Part shown: in pieces, positions 40,471 to 49,877 of the stretch
Layout: each line of letters begins with the position of its first letter
How positions within the stretch are numbered: the stretch's first letter is position 1
Assembly: GCA_963765555.1 (NCBI GenBank)
Contig: CAVXWX010000002.1
Location: 186,001 to 250,000, forward strand
Direction: 5' to 3'
DNA length: 64,000 nt
Source of the DNA: JL08 sp963765555
GTDB taxonomy: Bacteria; Pseudomonadota; Alphaproteobacteria; Rhodobacterales; Rhodobacteraceae
Position numbers and translations under genes: made by a program
The notes under the pieces: generated by a model
Databases searched by the model: none
Seen by the model: the letters and a program-made list of their open reading frames with translations, nothing else
Told to the model about the DNA's origin: nothing

Positions 40471-42429
40471 TTACTGGCTGACCAGTTTATAAGTCGGTTG
40501 CGAGCGGATATCCTTGCGAATGTCGGTTTTCAGGCCCCAGCGTTTCAGCAAAACGCCACGCGCGCGGGCCAGATTGGCCGCAGCGATTTCGCGGGTCGCG
40601 CGGGCTGTTGCAACCGCCTGTTCGGATACCTGCACCTGCTGGTAGCTGGACAACAGCGCCGACAACAGCGCGATGCCGTCATCGCCGCCAACGCCCTGAT
40701 CCCAACGGTCACGTACGGTATCCAGTGATTGTTGGGCCGCCCCCAGCGCGCGGCGCTGTGCGGTCAGATCGTTACAGGCCACGATATATTCATTGGCCGA
40801 TACATCCACCTCAAGCAGGATGGTCGACACCACCGACATCACCTGACGTTCCTGCTGCACGGTTTCGATGCGGCGGCGTTTATAGCGGGCATCGCGCTCG
40901 TCAAATCCCAGAGGAACCGAAAATTTCAGGCCCGCAAGGTTGCCGGTGCCGTCACTGTTGGAAAACGCATCCGACAGGCTGGTGCCGTCAACGCCGCCTT
41001 GGGTGTTCAGTTCGAGCACCAGATCAAGCTCAGGCAGGCTTTGATTGGCCGCCATGCCTTCGCGCAGCAATGCGGCCTCGTATTGCAGAATGGCCTGTTG
41101 CAACTCGGGTCGGTTCAGGAAAATCTCTTCGATGGTGTCGTTGGTCGCAAGGATCGACAATGCACCGTTGGGGGCTGACGTGGGGACAAGTTCAACACCG
41201 CCGGGCCCGAAACGCGGATCATTGACCAAAGCGGCAAGTCGGAACTCGGCATTGTCCATCGCTGCCTTGGCGCGCACGGTGTCGGCCGTCCATTGTTCGC
41301 CCAAAGACCGCGCACGCGTCACCAGCACGGGATCGGCATCAATGGTCGAACGGTCATTGACCTGTCCGGCCAATTGTACGCCCCGGTTGGCAAGGCGCGA
41401 TTTCTGCAAATAGACGGCACGCGCCACATAAAGGTTCCAATAGGCGCGTTCGACTTCCATCAGGTGCGCTTCGCTTTGACGGCGGAATTCTTCCGTGGCG
41501 ATTTCTGTATCCATGTTGGCGATACGGCGGGGGGCATCATTGTGCCCAACACCGGACCCGCGCAACAACGGTTGCACCAGTGTGATCGAGGTAACGGATG
41601 AAGACTGTTCACCCGGAATATAGGTGATGCGGTTGGTATCGGTGGTGGTGAAGCGCTGCGAAACCGAGATTTCACCACCTGTCAGCAAGCGGCTGCGCAC
41701 ACCGAATTCCACCTCGTCCTCGTCTGTGATGGCGCGTTCGGCCCCACCCGCAATGGCCGGGCTGGTCGATCGGATATTTTCGGTAGAGCGGCTGGCCTCG
41801 GCATAAAACTCGGGCACAAAGCGGCCGCGCGCCTCTTGGATGGCGGTGCCGCGGATGGCGGGCAGATCGCCAAAGGCGGCAATCTGGTTGGAATGCTTGA
41901 TGGTCGATTTGATCGTATCGGGCAAGGATACCTTGCGTCCGGTCTGCCCAGCGAGCAGGTCGCCCTTGTGCACGCCCGATGACCACCATTCCGCCGACGT
42001 GGACGATGATGTTGTCCGCGCCACAGATTGAACCTGGGACAGCGACGTTCCCAACCCGCGTTGTTTGGCCTCGACCAGGGCATAGCGGCCAAGCGCGCGG
42101 CGCAGATAGATCGCGCGTTCACCGGAATTCTGGAACCGCTTGTAGGTGATGGAATCGATCGGCCAGTTGCGGTTTTGCGTATTGGTCGAGATATCGAATT
42201 CGTCAACATTTTGCGCCCGGTCGTTGCGGGTCATTCTGTCGACACGTCCGCGCGCATCGTTCGACGACAGGAAGATACCGGATCTGTTGGCTTCCATTTC
42301 TTCGGCGACACTGGGCGAAAAGCCGCGCCCTTCGGGCGTATCACGATATCCGGGCTGAAGAGAGGGTTCTGCACACCCCGTTAGGAAACCAACACCAAGT
42401 GCCCCGATAAATACGTTTACGCGCTTCAT
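40471..42429 (-). CDS. TolC-family outer membrane efflux lipoprotein
   Basis: A 652-residue protein with a lipoprotein signal (MKRVNVFIGALGVGFLTGC, Cys at residue 19). After a ~190-residue N-terminal extension rich in Ser/Thr and polar residues comes the outer-membrane-factor fold, with two related halves of long helices (LMEVERAYWNLYVARAVYLQKSRLANRGVQLAGQV; ETVQQERQVMSVVSTILLEVDVSANEYIVAC) and LVQPLLRGSG as a typical beta-strand turn. It is longer than classic TolC because of the extension. It is the first gene of the operon with the giant repeat protein, so it is the likely outer-membrane channel for it. Confidence 0.88.
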   Translation of the reverse strand: MKRVNVFIGALGVGFLTGCAEPSLQPGYRDTPEGRGFSPSVAEEMEANRSGIFLSSNDARGRVDRMTRNDRAQNVDEFDISTNTQNRNWPIDSITYKRFQNSGERAIYLRRALGRYALVEAKQRGLGTSLSQVQSVARTTSSSTSAEWWSSGVHKGDLLAGQTGRKVSLPDTIKSTIKHSNQIAAFGDLPAIRGTAIQEARGRFVPEFYAEASRSTENIRSTSPAIAGGAERAITDEDEVEFGVRSRLLTGGEISVSQRFTTTDTNRITYIPGEQSSSVTSITLVQPLLRGSGVGHNDAPRRIANMDTEIATEEFRRQSEAHLMEVERAYWNLYVARAVYLQKSRLANRGVQLAGQVNDRSTIDADPVLVTRARSLGEQWTADTVRAKAAMDNAEFRLAALVNDPRFGPGGVELVPTSAPNGALSILATNDTIEEIFLNRPELQQAILQYEAALLREGMAANQSLPELDLVLELNTQGGVDGTSLSDAFSNSDGTGNLAGLKFSVPLGFDERDARYKRRRIETVQQERQVMSVVSTILLEVDVSANEYIVACNDLTAQRRALGAAQQSLDTVRDRWDQGVGGDDGIALLSALLSSYQQVQVSEQAVATARATREIAAANLARARGVLLKRWGLKTDIRKDIRSQPTYKLVSQ

Positions 42430-42691
42430 TCCGACTGCCCCGCCCTGTTTTCGTCCGGTCGTTCATCAAATATTAATGTTTGAGAGATTCTTTAGAGAAT
42501 TTGCGCCAAAAAAGCCAATACTGCGCAGTGGGAAGAAATCAAAATATTCCCCCTAGGCGCGCCGCAGCACTAAATGTAGCAGTTTTACAACAAAAATGGG
42601 GCTTATTCGGGTTTGCGCATGGGCAGATGTTCGCTCAGGCTTTCGTGTTCGAAAAAACCAGTCGATAAACAGCCGCAGGTGAGGGACAAGC
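42430..42691. promoter_or_regulatory. divergent promoter region between TolC-like and Omp85-like genes
   Basis: About 260 bp, more A+T-rich than the surrounding DNA, between two genes transcribed outwards. It must hold promoters for both, implying shared control. I could not assign clear -35/-10 boxes. GAGGGA at 42681-42686 is the likely ribosome-binding site of the plus-strand gene. Confidence 0.5.
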
Positions 42692-44032
42692 TTGTTTATG
42701 CGTGCGATTTTTGCAGGAATTCTGGTTGCGTGTCTCGCTTTTGGCGGACAGGCAAAGGCCGCGCCGACGGCGCGCGCATTCGACACCATAGCCGTTCAGG
42801 GCAATGAACGGTTCCGCGATCAGGATGTGATCGTGTCATCCGGTCTGGAAACCGGCGTTGTGTTGAACGAATATGATCTGGTGGCGGCGGCCGAGGCGCT
42901 TGAGTTTACCGGCGAATTCAAATCGGTGCGGATCATTTCGCGCGGCAAGACCCTGATCATCATCGTGGATGAACAACCCGAATATACCGGCGGGCTGACC
43001 TTTGGTCTGGGCTATGACAGCGATGACGGCATTCTGGGCGCGGTCGGGTTCGGGCTGACGGATTTGTGGTTCCCCGGGTCGAAGATCCGCGGTGATCTGC
43101 AAGTCGCGCAAGAGACGCAAAGCCTTGCGCTGGGCATCAGCGCGCCAACGTTCTGGGGGGCAACACGCAGCGGCGGCGTGCGCGCATCGATCCGGAATTT
43201 CGACTATGATAACGATGCCTTTGCGTACACTGATGCATTCATTTCGCCCTATCTGAACCTGACTTTGGGCGATAGCGTCGCGGCCGAGTTGCGCTATACG
43301 CTGGGCTGGGACCGCATCTATGATGTCAATCCGGGCGCGTCCAACATCATTTTCGAAGAGCGCGGCGAACGTATTTCGTCTGGCGTCGGGTTCAGTATCA
43401 TCACCGGATCGGATTTGCGTCAGGGTGATCTGGGCCTTGGGCGTGCGGACTGGAGTGTGCGGCTGGATCAGGATGTGACGGGTTTGGGCGGCGATACCGA
43501 ATTGTCCACCACACGCGTCAGCTTTTACGGGCGGACCCCGATTGGCGGCAGCGGTTTCGCGCTGCGGTCGCGCATCGAGTTGGGCAACGTCACCAGCCTA
43601 GGCGGCGATGATCCGACAGCTGCAGACCGGTATTTTCTGGGCGGGGCAACCTTGCGCGGGTTCGAACGCGGCACGATCAGCCCCTATGATCTATGTGCCG
43701 GATGCGGACCGGGTGGCAGTGATCTGGTGACGAAACTAGGCGGGAACCAATACGCTGTGGCCCGCACTGACCTGATTGTACCGCTGTTGCGCGATTATCC
43801 GACAATCGAAACCTTTGTGTTTTATGATATCGGGTCTTCGTGGTCGCTGGATACGGATTTTGCGGCGTCCGGCACATTGGTCGATGGCCAGTCCTTTCGC
43901 AGTTCGACCGGCATCGGCGTGTCGTTTGAAACCCAGCTTGGGACATTCGAAGGCTATTTCGCTCTGGACATAAACGGCGATGCCTTTGACAAGAAACAGG
44001 AATTCGGCTTGACCTTTCGCAGCGTATTCTGA
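42692..44032 (+). CDS. short Omp85/BamA-like outer membrane protein with one POTRA domain
   Basis: A 446-residue outer-membrane protein. A signal peptide (IFAGILVACLAFGGQAKA) precedes a single POTRA domain (DTIAVQGNERFRDQDVIVSS to IIIVDEQP, residues ~30-100). A 16-strand-like barrel follows, with the conserved LRGFERG motif (VRGF equivalent) near residue 325 and a C-terminal Phe (LTFRSVF). BamA has five POTRA domains, TamA three and FhaC-type two, so this is a minimal form. The start is TTG at 42692 (8 bp after GAGG) or ATG at 42698. It is divergent from the TolC-like gene, and may help insert the channel or the giant protein at the outer membrane; this is inference. Confidence 0.83.
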   Translation: MFMRAIFAGILVACLAFGGQAKAAPTARAFDTIAVQGNERFRDQDVIVSSGLETGVVLNEYDLVAAAEALEFTGEFKSVRIISRGKTLIIIVDEQPEYTGGLTFGLGYDSDDGILGAVGFGLTDLWFPGSKIRGDLQVAQETQSLALGISAPTFWGATRSGGVRASIRNFDYDNDAFAYTDAFISPYLNLTLGDSVAAELRYTLGWDRIYDVNPGASNIIFEERGERISSGVGFSIITGSDLRQGDLGLGRADWSVRLDQDVTGLGGDTELSTTRVSFYGRTPIGGSGFALRSRIELGNVTSLGGDDPTAADRYFLGGATLRGFERGTISPYDLCAGCGPGGSDLVTKLGGNQYAVARTDLIVPLLRDYPTIETFVFYDIGSSWSLDTDFAASGTLVDGQSFRSSTGIGVSFETQLGTFEGYFALDINGDAFDKKQEFGLTFRSVF

Positions 44033-44414
44033 GCCGGTTGCAAACGTCGTGTCAGAGCAAACTGGCTTAAGGTGGCGAGGCCAATTTTGTAGCCTGACAA
44101 ATTGTTAGACATGACGCTGTGATGAAAGCCATGGGCAATGCCCGTCGACAGGAAACTGGTCGTTGGCTGAATAATCGATCCGAGAATTCACATTTGCCGT
44201 TCCGCTGTTCGCGCCCAAGTGCGTCAGCCTTGGATCGCAAAAGTTCCGACGTTTATCCGCAAACCGGCGCCAGCTTGCGTTCGCCTGACACCACCAAGGT
44301 GGCCGTTTGTGCACCAAAGGTTGCCCTTTGCCTTGGTGTGACGAATAAAAGCCCAAGGTCTAGACTGTTGTTATTTCAAAAGGCGCACTATCGCCGCCCG
44401 GAGTTTACGCATCC
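44033..44414. other. intergenic region
   Basis: About 380 bp between the Omp85-like gene and an AraC-type regulator. No gene is supported; the overlapping short frames have no recognisable motif. It contains scattered GC-rich blocks of the type seen in the other large intergenic gaps. Confidence 0.4.
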
Positions 44415-45611
44415 ATGATGTCGATCCATGAACGTCTATACTGGGAACATCTGGGCGTGGCGGCCGCATTGGCGATTTCCCTGTTTGTGATCGCGGGCCT
44501 TTTTCTGAGGCTGCGGGAAACGTCCGGACCCAAGATGCATATCTGGGCCATGCTCGCGTTCTTCGCCGTTAATACATCGGACGCCTTGAATTCCTTTGCC
44601 TACTCCAGCGCGTTTTCCGCCACCAACACGTTCTTTCGCTGGAACGATGTCCTGATCCCGGGGTTTATGGTGTCGCTCTACTTTTATGTGCGGGCGCTTA
44701 CCAGTTCCGACCCCAAACTTGTTCGCAGCGATCTGTTCCACGCCTTGCCATTCGTTGCGGCCCTTGTGTGCCTGTCGCCCGCGCTCTTGTTGCCGGGGGA
44801 TGTTCGCCGCGGTGTTGTGGCGGGGGACATACCGGACTGGCATCAACACCTTATCCAGACAGGCGACAACGCATTCTGGATTTTGTGGATCATCACCTTG
44901 GTCGTTTATGGTGGCCTTTGCATCCGTCGCTTGATGGCCCACAAACACAATATCCGTGATGTCTTTTCAGATCTTGAGGGCAAAACCCTGCGCTGGCTGG
45001 ACGGTTTGGTTGCGACCATTCTTATTCTTGCGCTTATCGTGATTGTGGATGAGATACGGATACTGACCGGTCAGCCCTCCATTCGCGACGGGATGGCATC
45101 TTTGTTGTACGATGCCGTGCTTGCAGGGTCGTTCGGCATTTTCGCGTTGCGTGCCGTGCCACCGTTGCCGCAATGGTCTGAGGACATTGTCGAGCATGCG
45201 CGGCCGGTTCCCGAGCACAAAACATCCCGCAAGGATACCAACAAGCCTTATGCCCGCTCTGGCCTGCAACAGGACGATATCGCGCGGTTTGCGGCACGGC
45301 TTGAAAAGCGGATGGCAGACGGTCAGCTGTGGCGTAAACACGCGTTGAACCTGCAAGGATTGGCATCAGAAGTTGCAGTGTCACCCATTCATCTGTCAGA
45401 GGTTCTGAACACGAAAATCGGCATGTCCTTTTATGACTATGTGAATCAATGCCGCATCCGCGATGCGTGTGAATTGCTCATCCAGACGGATATGTCCGTG
45501 ATCGAAATCAGCGAAACGGTCGGCTTTAATTCCAAGTCCACTTTCAACACCAGTTTCAAGAAGATCACGGACCAAACACCAAGCCAATGGCGGGCGTTTC
45601 ACAAGCCATAA
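44415..45611 (+). CDS. membrane-anchored AraC-family regulator
   Basis: A 398-residue protein with about seven hydrophobic segments in residues 10-245 (AALAISLFVIAGLFLRL; FHALPFVAALVCLSPALLL; FWILWIITLVVYGGLCI; LVATILILALIVIVDEI) and a C-terminal AraC DNA-binding domain. The latter has LNLQGLASEVAVSPIHLSEVLN, the YDYVNQCRIRDACELL helix, and EISETVGFNSKSTFNTSFKKITDQTPSQWR. Membrane-integrated AraC proteins of this type sense an envelope or small-molecule signal, but the ligand is unknown. The next gene is a small lipoprotein, possibly a target. The start could be the first or second ATG. Confidence 0.85.
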   Translation: MMSIHERLYWEHLGVAAALAISLFVIAGLFLRLRETSGPKMHIWAMLAFFAVNTSDALNSFAYSSAFSATNTFFRWNDVLIPGFMVSLYFYVRALTSSDPKLVRSDLFHALPFVAALVCLSPALLLPGDVRRGVVAGDIPDWHQHLIQTGDNAFWILWIITLVVYGGLCIRRLMAHKHNIRDVFSDLEGKTLRWLDGLVATILILALIVIVDEIRILTGQPSIRDGMASLLYDAVLAGSFGIFALRAVPPLPQWSEDIVEHARPVPEHKTSRKDTNKPYARSGLQQDDIARFAARLEKRMADGQLWRKHALNLQGLASEVAVSPIHLSEVLNTKIGMSFYDYVNQCRIRDACELLIQTDMSVIEISETVGFNSKSTFNTSFKKITDQTPSQWRAFHKP

Positions 45612-45854
45612 TTCGGTTTGGATTGCCGTGCGGTTAAGCCGGGCATCAGAAACAAGGTGCTGACGCTTTTTCAAGCCACTGATAAATATAAGAAAAATAT
45701 CAAGCCTCGTTCGCGCCAGCTTGTCCGGACGCCCTGACCAGTCGGTCCGGTCGCGATACGATCCGGACGGGCTTTAGTCCTTTGCACACACTGCCGGCCT
45801 ATGACCCGTGAAGAACACGGGCGGCGGGCCGGTCAATTTGTCGAAAGGACCCAA

Positions 45855-46217
45855 ATGATGAAATACCTGATTACATTCCCGATCATGCTGACAGTTGCCG
45901 CCTGTGCCGAAAGCGGTGCAAACTACCAACCGGTTCTGGATGGCCCCGCGACACCTGTTTATCAGTCGGATCTGGCAGCCTGCCAAACCCTAGCCCGCGA
46001 TCAAAAACAATTTGATCAAGAAACCCTTGGCGCAACGGCCATGGGTGCAGGTGCTGGTGCCGTGCTGGGCGAGGTAGATGATGACGGCGATGCGTTGGGC
46101 GGTGCGGTTGTCGGGGCGATTGCCGGCGGAGCTGCAGGTGCAGTGAACGCCAGCGAACGCCGCAAGGCGATCGTCATTGAATGCCTGCGTGGCCGCGGCC
46201 ACCGTGTGGTTGGATAG
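45855..46217 (+). CDS. small glycine-zipper lipoprotein
   Basis: A 120-residue lipoprotein with a signal ending in VAAC (Cys at residue 17), a middle region, and a glycine-zipper segment (ATAMGAGAGAVLGEV and GGAVVGAIAGGAAGAVNA) of the kind seen in RcsF/SlyB-like or YMGG-like proteins. The ATG at 45855 is chosen because GAAAGGA lies upstream and the signal peptide starts there; the reading from 45801 would bury it. Probably attached to an outer or inner membrane; function unknown. Confidence 0.75.
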   Translation: MMKYLITFPIMLTVAACAESGANYQPVLDGPATPVYQSDLAACQTLARDQKQFDQETLGATAMGAGAGAVLGEVDDDGDALGGAVVGAIAGGAAGAVNASERRKAIVIECLRGRGHRVVG

Positions 46218-46462
46218 CAGCGCATGGAAATGGCCCATATTCTCCGCCTGCGTGCCCGCCGGTTTCATGCGCTTCACGCATTCCTGACCGGGGCAGCTCA
46301 ACCAGAGCTGCCCGCAGATTTTCACAGCTTGGATCGCTCGGGGGCACAGGGTGGAATGCGCGAGTTGCGCCAAGCCGATTGCATCTATGGCCCGCTGGCT
46401 ATGTTTCGAGCTGCCCCATGCAAAAGATAGATCCGGACTCAATTTCGAAAGGAGGACAACCA

Positions 46463-47335
46463 ATGAAACGCGTTTTGATCGCAGGTGCCACAGGCTATTT
46501 GGGCAAGCACCTTTGTGCCGAATTCAAGCATCGTGGATGGCATGTGACGGCGTTGGTTCGCAACAAAAGCACCGCGGCCGACATCAAGGCAGATGCGTTT
46601 TTCCAAGCACAGGCCACATGGCCTGAAACGCTGGAGGGTATGATGGCGGATATTGATCTGGTGGTTTCCGCACTTGGCATCACCCGGCAAGCGGATGGCG
46701 TTGGCTATTGGGACGTCGATTATCAGGCCAATGTCAATTTGTTGGACGAAGCACTACGCAGTAACGTGCGGCACTTCGCATACATTCATGTTCTGAACGC
46801 GGATCGCATGGAAGAGGTGCCTCTGGTCGCCGCCAAGAGCGCATTTGTACGCAAGTTGCAGCAGGCCCCCTTGCAATCCACGGTGATTGCTCCAACCGGA
46901 TATTTTTCCGACATGGCCGACTTTCTGGCGATGGCAAAGGCCGGACGGGTCTGGCTGTTCGGGAACGGGATGTTCAGGATCAATCCCATTCACGGGGCCG
47001 ATCTTGCGGCTGCGACCTTTGATGCGATTGCGCGGGGTGACGCTTGGCGCGACGTCGGTGGCCCGGATACATTCACACAGAACGAGATCGCGAGGCTGTG
47101 CTTTGAAGTGCTGGACGCACCGGCGCGGATCACGCATCTGCCGGACGTCCTGCGCCGCCTGACGGTGCGACTATTGCCCCGCCTTGCACCGCGACGGGTT
47201 GCCGGACCGGCGCAGTTCTTTCTGACGGCTTTGGCCATGAACATGACTGCGGACCCGTCCGGGACGCACCGTTTGGCAGAGCATTTCAGGTCAATTGCAG
47301 ATCGGGGCCAAAAACCAGCCGATCCCCGCAATTGA
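46463..47335 (+). CDS. NAD(P)-binding SDR/NmrA-like protein
   Basis: A 290-residue atypical short-chain dehydrogenase. The N-terminus MKRVLIAGATGYLGKHL holds the GxTGxxG dinucleotide-binding motif, followed by LVVSALGITR and GYWDVDYQANVNLLDEA. No clear Tyr-x3-Lys catalytic pair is seen, so it may be an NmrA-type binder or a dehydratase/reductase of a divergent clade. The start at 46463 has a perfect AAAGGAGG site; earlier in-frame starts would add unrelated sequence. The 245 bp before it are empty. It is convergent with the MBL hydrolase gene. Confidence 0.8.
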   Translation: MKRVLIAGATGYLGKHLCAEFKHRGWHVTALVRNKSTAADIKADAFFQAQATWPETLEGMMADIDLVVSALGITRQADGVGYWDVDYQANVNLLDEALRSNVRHFAYIHVLNADRMEEVPLVAAKSAFVRKLQQAPLQSTVIAPTGYFSDMADFLAMAKAGRVWLFGNGMFRINPIHGADLAAATFDAIARGDAWRDVGGPDTFTQNEIARLCFEVLDAPARITHLPDVLRRLTVRLLPRLAPRRVAGPAQFFLTALAMNMTADPSGTHRLAEHFRSIADRGQKPADPRN

Positions 47336-47373
47336 TCGGGCAATGCAATGACGATTCAATGCACCGCGCGCGG

Positions 47374-48099
47374 TCAGTCTTTTTCCTTGAGCCAAGCGCG
47401 CACGATCTTGTTCAGCCGCGCGCCATCAAAACTTGGAAAATGGCCGCCGTGCACCGTACGGATATCAAGCGTCAGCAGCCGTTTCATGGACTTGATGTAG
47501 TCCGCCATATTGGCGTGATAGGTGTCTTCGATCAGCGGCCCGTCATAGACGATATCGCCTGAAAACAGGATTTGCGTTGCCTTTTCATAAAGGGCGATGC
47601 CGCCCGGAGAATGGCCGGGGGTGTGGATCACCTCGAACACGCGATCGCCCAGATCAATGACATCGCCGTCTTCCAGAAGCCGGGTGGCGGGCGCACTTTT
47701 GACGGCATAGGTGGTCGAAGCGTAAGGACGGGGCGGCAGCGCGTCAAAGATATCATCCGTGACATATGGGTCTGCCAGCGTGTTGGCGCGGCTGGGATGT
47801 GCCAGAATATCGGCCTCGGCGGTGTGAACGCACCGGTCGGGAAATTCGTGATGACATCCGATATGGTCGAAATGCGTGTGGCTGGCCACGGCCGTCAGGG
47901 CGCGTTCGGTGACCAGAGGCACCCAGTCTGTCAGGCTGACAACGCCCATGCCGCTGTCGACCAGCATATCACGGTCGCGCCCCCGTACATGCCAGATGTT
48001 GCAGCGATAGAATTCCTGAATAAACGGTTCGTCGATAAAGGTGATCCCGTCCCCGATCACGCGGGTGCGATACCAGTCTTGTGCAGCGATATGTTTCAT
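47374..48099 (-). CDS. MBL-fold metallohydrolase
   Basis: A 241-residue beta-lactamase-fold hydrolase. It has the metal motif HTHFDH (SHTHFDHIGCHHEF), a second-site HTPGHSPGG and FSGDIVYDG, and a later His in VHGGH. The open frame upstream runs into the ABC ATPase gene in the same reading frame only because that gene is frameshifted. The real start is the ATG at 48097-48099, overlapping the ATPase stop by 3 bp in an ATGA. Its place as the last gene of a polyamine-type importer operon suggests that it acts on the imported compound. The substrate is unknown. Confidence 0.85.
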   Translation of the reverse strand: MKHIAAQDWYRTRVIGDGITFIDEPFIQEFYRCNIWHVRGRDRDMLVDSGMGVVSLTDWVPLVTERALTAVASHTHFDHIGCHHEFPDRCVHTAEADILAHPSRANTLADPYVTDDIFDALPPRPYASTTYAVKSAPATRLLEDGDVIDLGDRVFEVIHTPGHSPGGIALYEKATQILFSGDIVYDGPLIEDTYHANMADYIKSMKRLLTLDIRTVHGGHFPSFDGARLNKIVRAWLKEKD

Positions 48100-49113
48100 G
48101 CGGGAAAAACCTTGATGTGGTCGGCGTGGGCGGCCAGCGGCACTTTTGCCCCTTTGGCTGGAACATTGACCGGCGGCATTTGCGCAAAAAGCGGCCCGGC
48201 CTTGCTGGTCAGACGCAGGCGGCAAAACGTGCCCAAGAATGAAACCTCTTCTACAACGGCTTCGCCCAAAGAAACATTTCCGGTGCTCACAAGGTGTTCG
48301 GGGCGGATTGCGATCTGCAAATCGCCCGATTGGGTTGCCCGGGATCACGCCCAGAGGCGTAGAAATCTGTGTGCCGTCACCTTGCCCTGTGATCATGTTA
48401 ACCTCGCCCATAAAGCTGGCGGCAAAGGCCGTTGCAGGATTGTTATACACGCGTTCGGGTTTGCCATAATCCTCGATACGCCCTGCGTTCATCACAACGA
48501 TGGTGTCGGCGATTGCCATTGCTTCTTCCTGATCATGGGTGACGTGCACAAAGGTTGTGCCAATCCGCATCTGGATTTGTTTTAATTCATCCTGCATGGC
48601 GCGGCGCATCTTCAGGTCCAGCGCACCCAGCGGTTCGTCCAGCAACAGCGCCTCGGGTTCGACGACAAGCGCGCGTGCAAGGGCCACGCGCTGACGCTGG
48701 CCACCGGACAGTTCATGCGGTTTTTTGGATCCCGCATCGGGCAGCCCGACCAGCGCCAGCATATCTGCCGCGCGGTTGTGGCGGGTCTGTTTGTTGATGC
48801 CCCGCATGCGCAAGCCAAAGGCCACGTTTTCTGTCAGCGTCATATGCGGAAACAGGGCGTAATCCTGAAACATCGTTGTGGTGTCGCGTTTGGCGGGCGG
48901 CACGCCGGTGACGTCCTTGCCCCCAAGCCGCACAAGACCATCAGAGGGTGTCAGGAAGCCCCCCAGAATAGACAGCAAGGTCGACTTGCCACAGCCGGAC
49001 GGCCCCAGCAAAACGGTATACTCACCGGCGGCCACGTTCAGCGACAGATCGCGCAGCGCTTCAAATGTGTTGAACCGCATTGTCACGTTTTCCACGGCAA
49101 TGGATGAGGTCAT
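48096..49113 (-). CDS. polyamine-type ABC transporter ATP-binding protein, frameshifted
   Basis: PotA-like ATPase: Walker A GPSGCGKSTLLS, Q-loop FQDYALFPHM, signature LSGGQRQRVA, Walker B LLLDEPLGALD, H-loop HVTHDQEEAM. The frame breaks at about 48331-48334, after GVIPGN. The remaining TOBE domain (LQIAIRPEHL to KVFPA) is in another frame ending at 48096. One extra C (CCC for CC) explains it, and removal gives 338 residues. If the break is real, the ATPase would be fused in frame to the MBL hydrolase after about 60 nonsense residues, which is unlikely to be functional. Confidence 0.87.
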
Positions 49114-49877
49114 TTGCGTCTCCGGAACACAGTGAATTCAAGGGCGAGCACCAGAGCAACCGAAATCAGGAAAACAACCGAACCGATAGCGTTGGTTTTG
49201 GGGTTCAAACCGGATCGCAGCATATTCCAAATCTCGACAGGCAGCGTGACATCGAACCGTGCAAGCAGGAAGGCGATGATGAATTCATCCCACGAGAATG
49301 TAACCGACAGGAAAAAGGCGGCAAAGATGGAGGGGGCTAGCATCGGGGCGGTGACCAGCGTTAGCACTTGGGCCGTTGATGCGCCCAGATCACGCGCGGC
49401 ACGCTCTGCCGCATCCTGTTGCGCGCCCATCGAGGCGTAGATGATCGCAAAACACAGGGGCAGATTAATGACAACATGCCCGATCCCCACAGTCCACAGC
49501 GAACGTGGCAACCCGATCTGGTTGAACATCATCAACAGCCCCAAACCGATGACAAGATAGCTGACGGTCAGCGGCGCCGTGATCAACCCGCGGATCAGGG
49601 CCGACCCCGGCAAGACATACCGTGCCAGTGCAAAGGCCGCCAGAAATCCCAGCACCACGGCCACAACGGACGAGCCAAGCGCCACAATCAAAGAATTGAA
49701 CAGCGCGGCCATCAGCCGGTCGTCAGCAAAAATCTCGGCATACCATTTTAGGGTGACCCCTTTGAACGGGGGAACGGGCAGGCGGCCATCCTGAAAGCTG
49801 AACGTGACAAGCACGATCACCGGCAGAAAGATGAACCCGTAAATCGCCGCCAGATATGCCCACGACAGAACCCGCAT
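49110..49877 (-). CDS. polyamine-type ABC transporter permease (PotC-like)
   Basis: A 255-residue inner-membrane permease with six hydrophobic segments, starting AYLAAIYGFIFLPVIVLVTFS. The conserved loop to the ATPase is AERAARDLGASTAQVLTLV. Overlaps the next gene by 4 bp and its own ATG overlaps the upstream permease stop by one base. Equivalent to PotC of spermidine/putrescine importers; the substrate here is not determined. Confidence 0.88.
   Translation of the reverse strand: MRVLSWAYLAAIYGFIFLPVIVLVTFSFQDGRLPVPPFKGVTLKWYAEIFADDRLMAALFNSLIVALGSSVVAVVLGFLAAFALARYVLPGSALIRGLITAPLTVSYLVIGLGLLMMFNQIGLPRSLWTVGIGHVVINLPLCFAIIYASMGAQQDAAERAARDLGASTAQVLTLVTAPMLAPSIFAAFFLSVTFSWDEFIIAFLLARFDVTLPVEIWNMLRSGLNPKTNAIGSVVFLISVALVLALEFTVFRRRK

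Noticed and set aside
46181..46462. Long N-terminal extension of the SDR protein
   Set aside because: The family's nucleotide-binding motif begins right after the Met at 46463, which has a perfect AAAGGAGG site; the upstream reading overlaps the lipoprotein gene's end.
47319..47339. Hairpin CCGATC-N9-GATCGG as a terminator after the SDR gene
   Set aside because: The stem is only 6 bp, overlaps the stop codon and is not followed by a T run.
47374..49113. An ATPase-MBL hydrolase fusion protein of 579 residues
   Set aside because: The open frame through both genes exists only because the ATPase is shifted near 48332. The TOBE domain is intact in another frame and the MBL gene has its own ATG overlapping the true stop.
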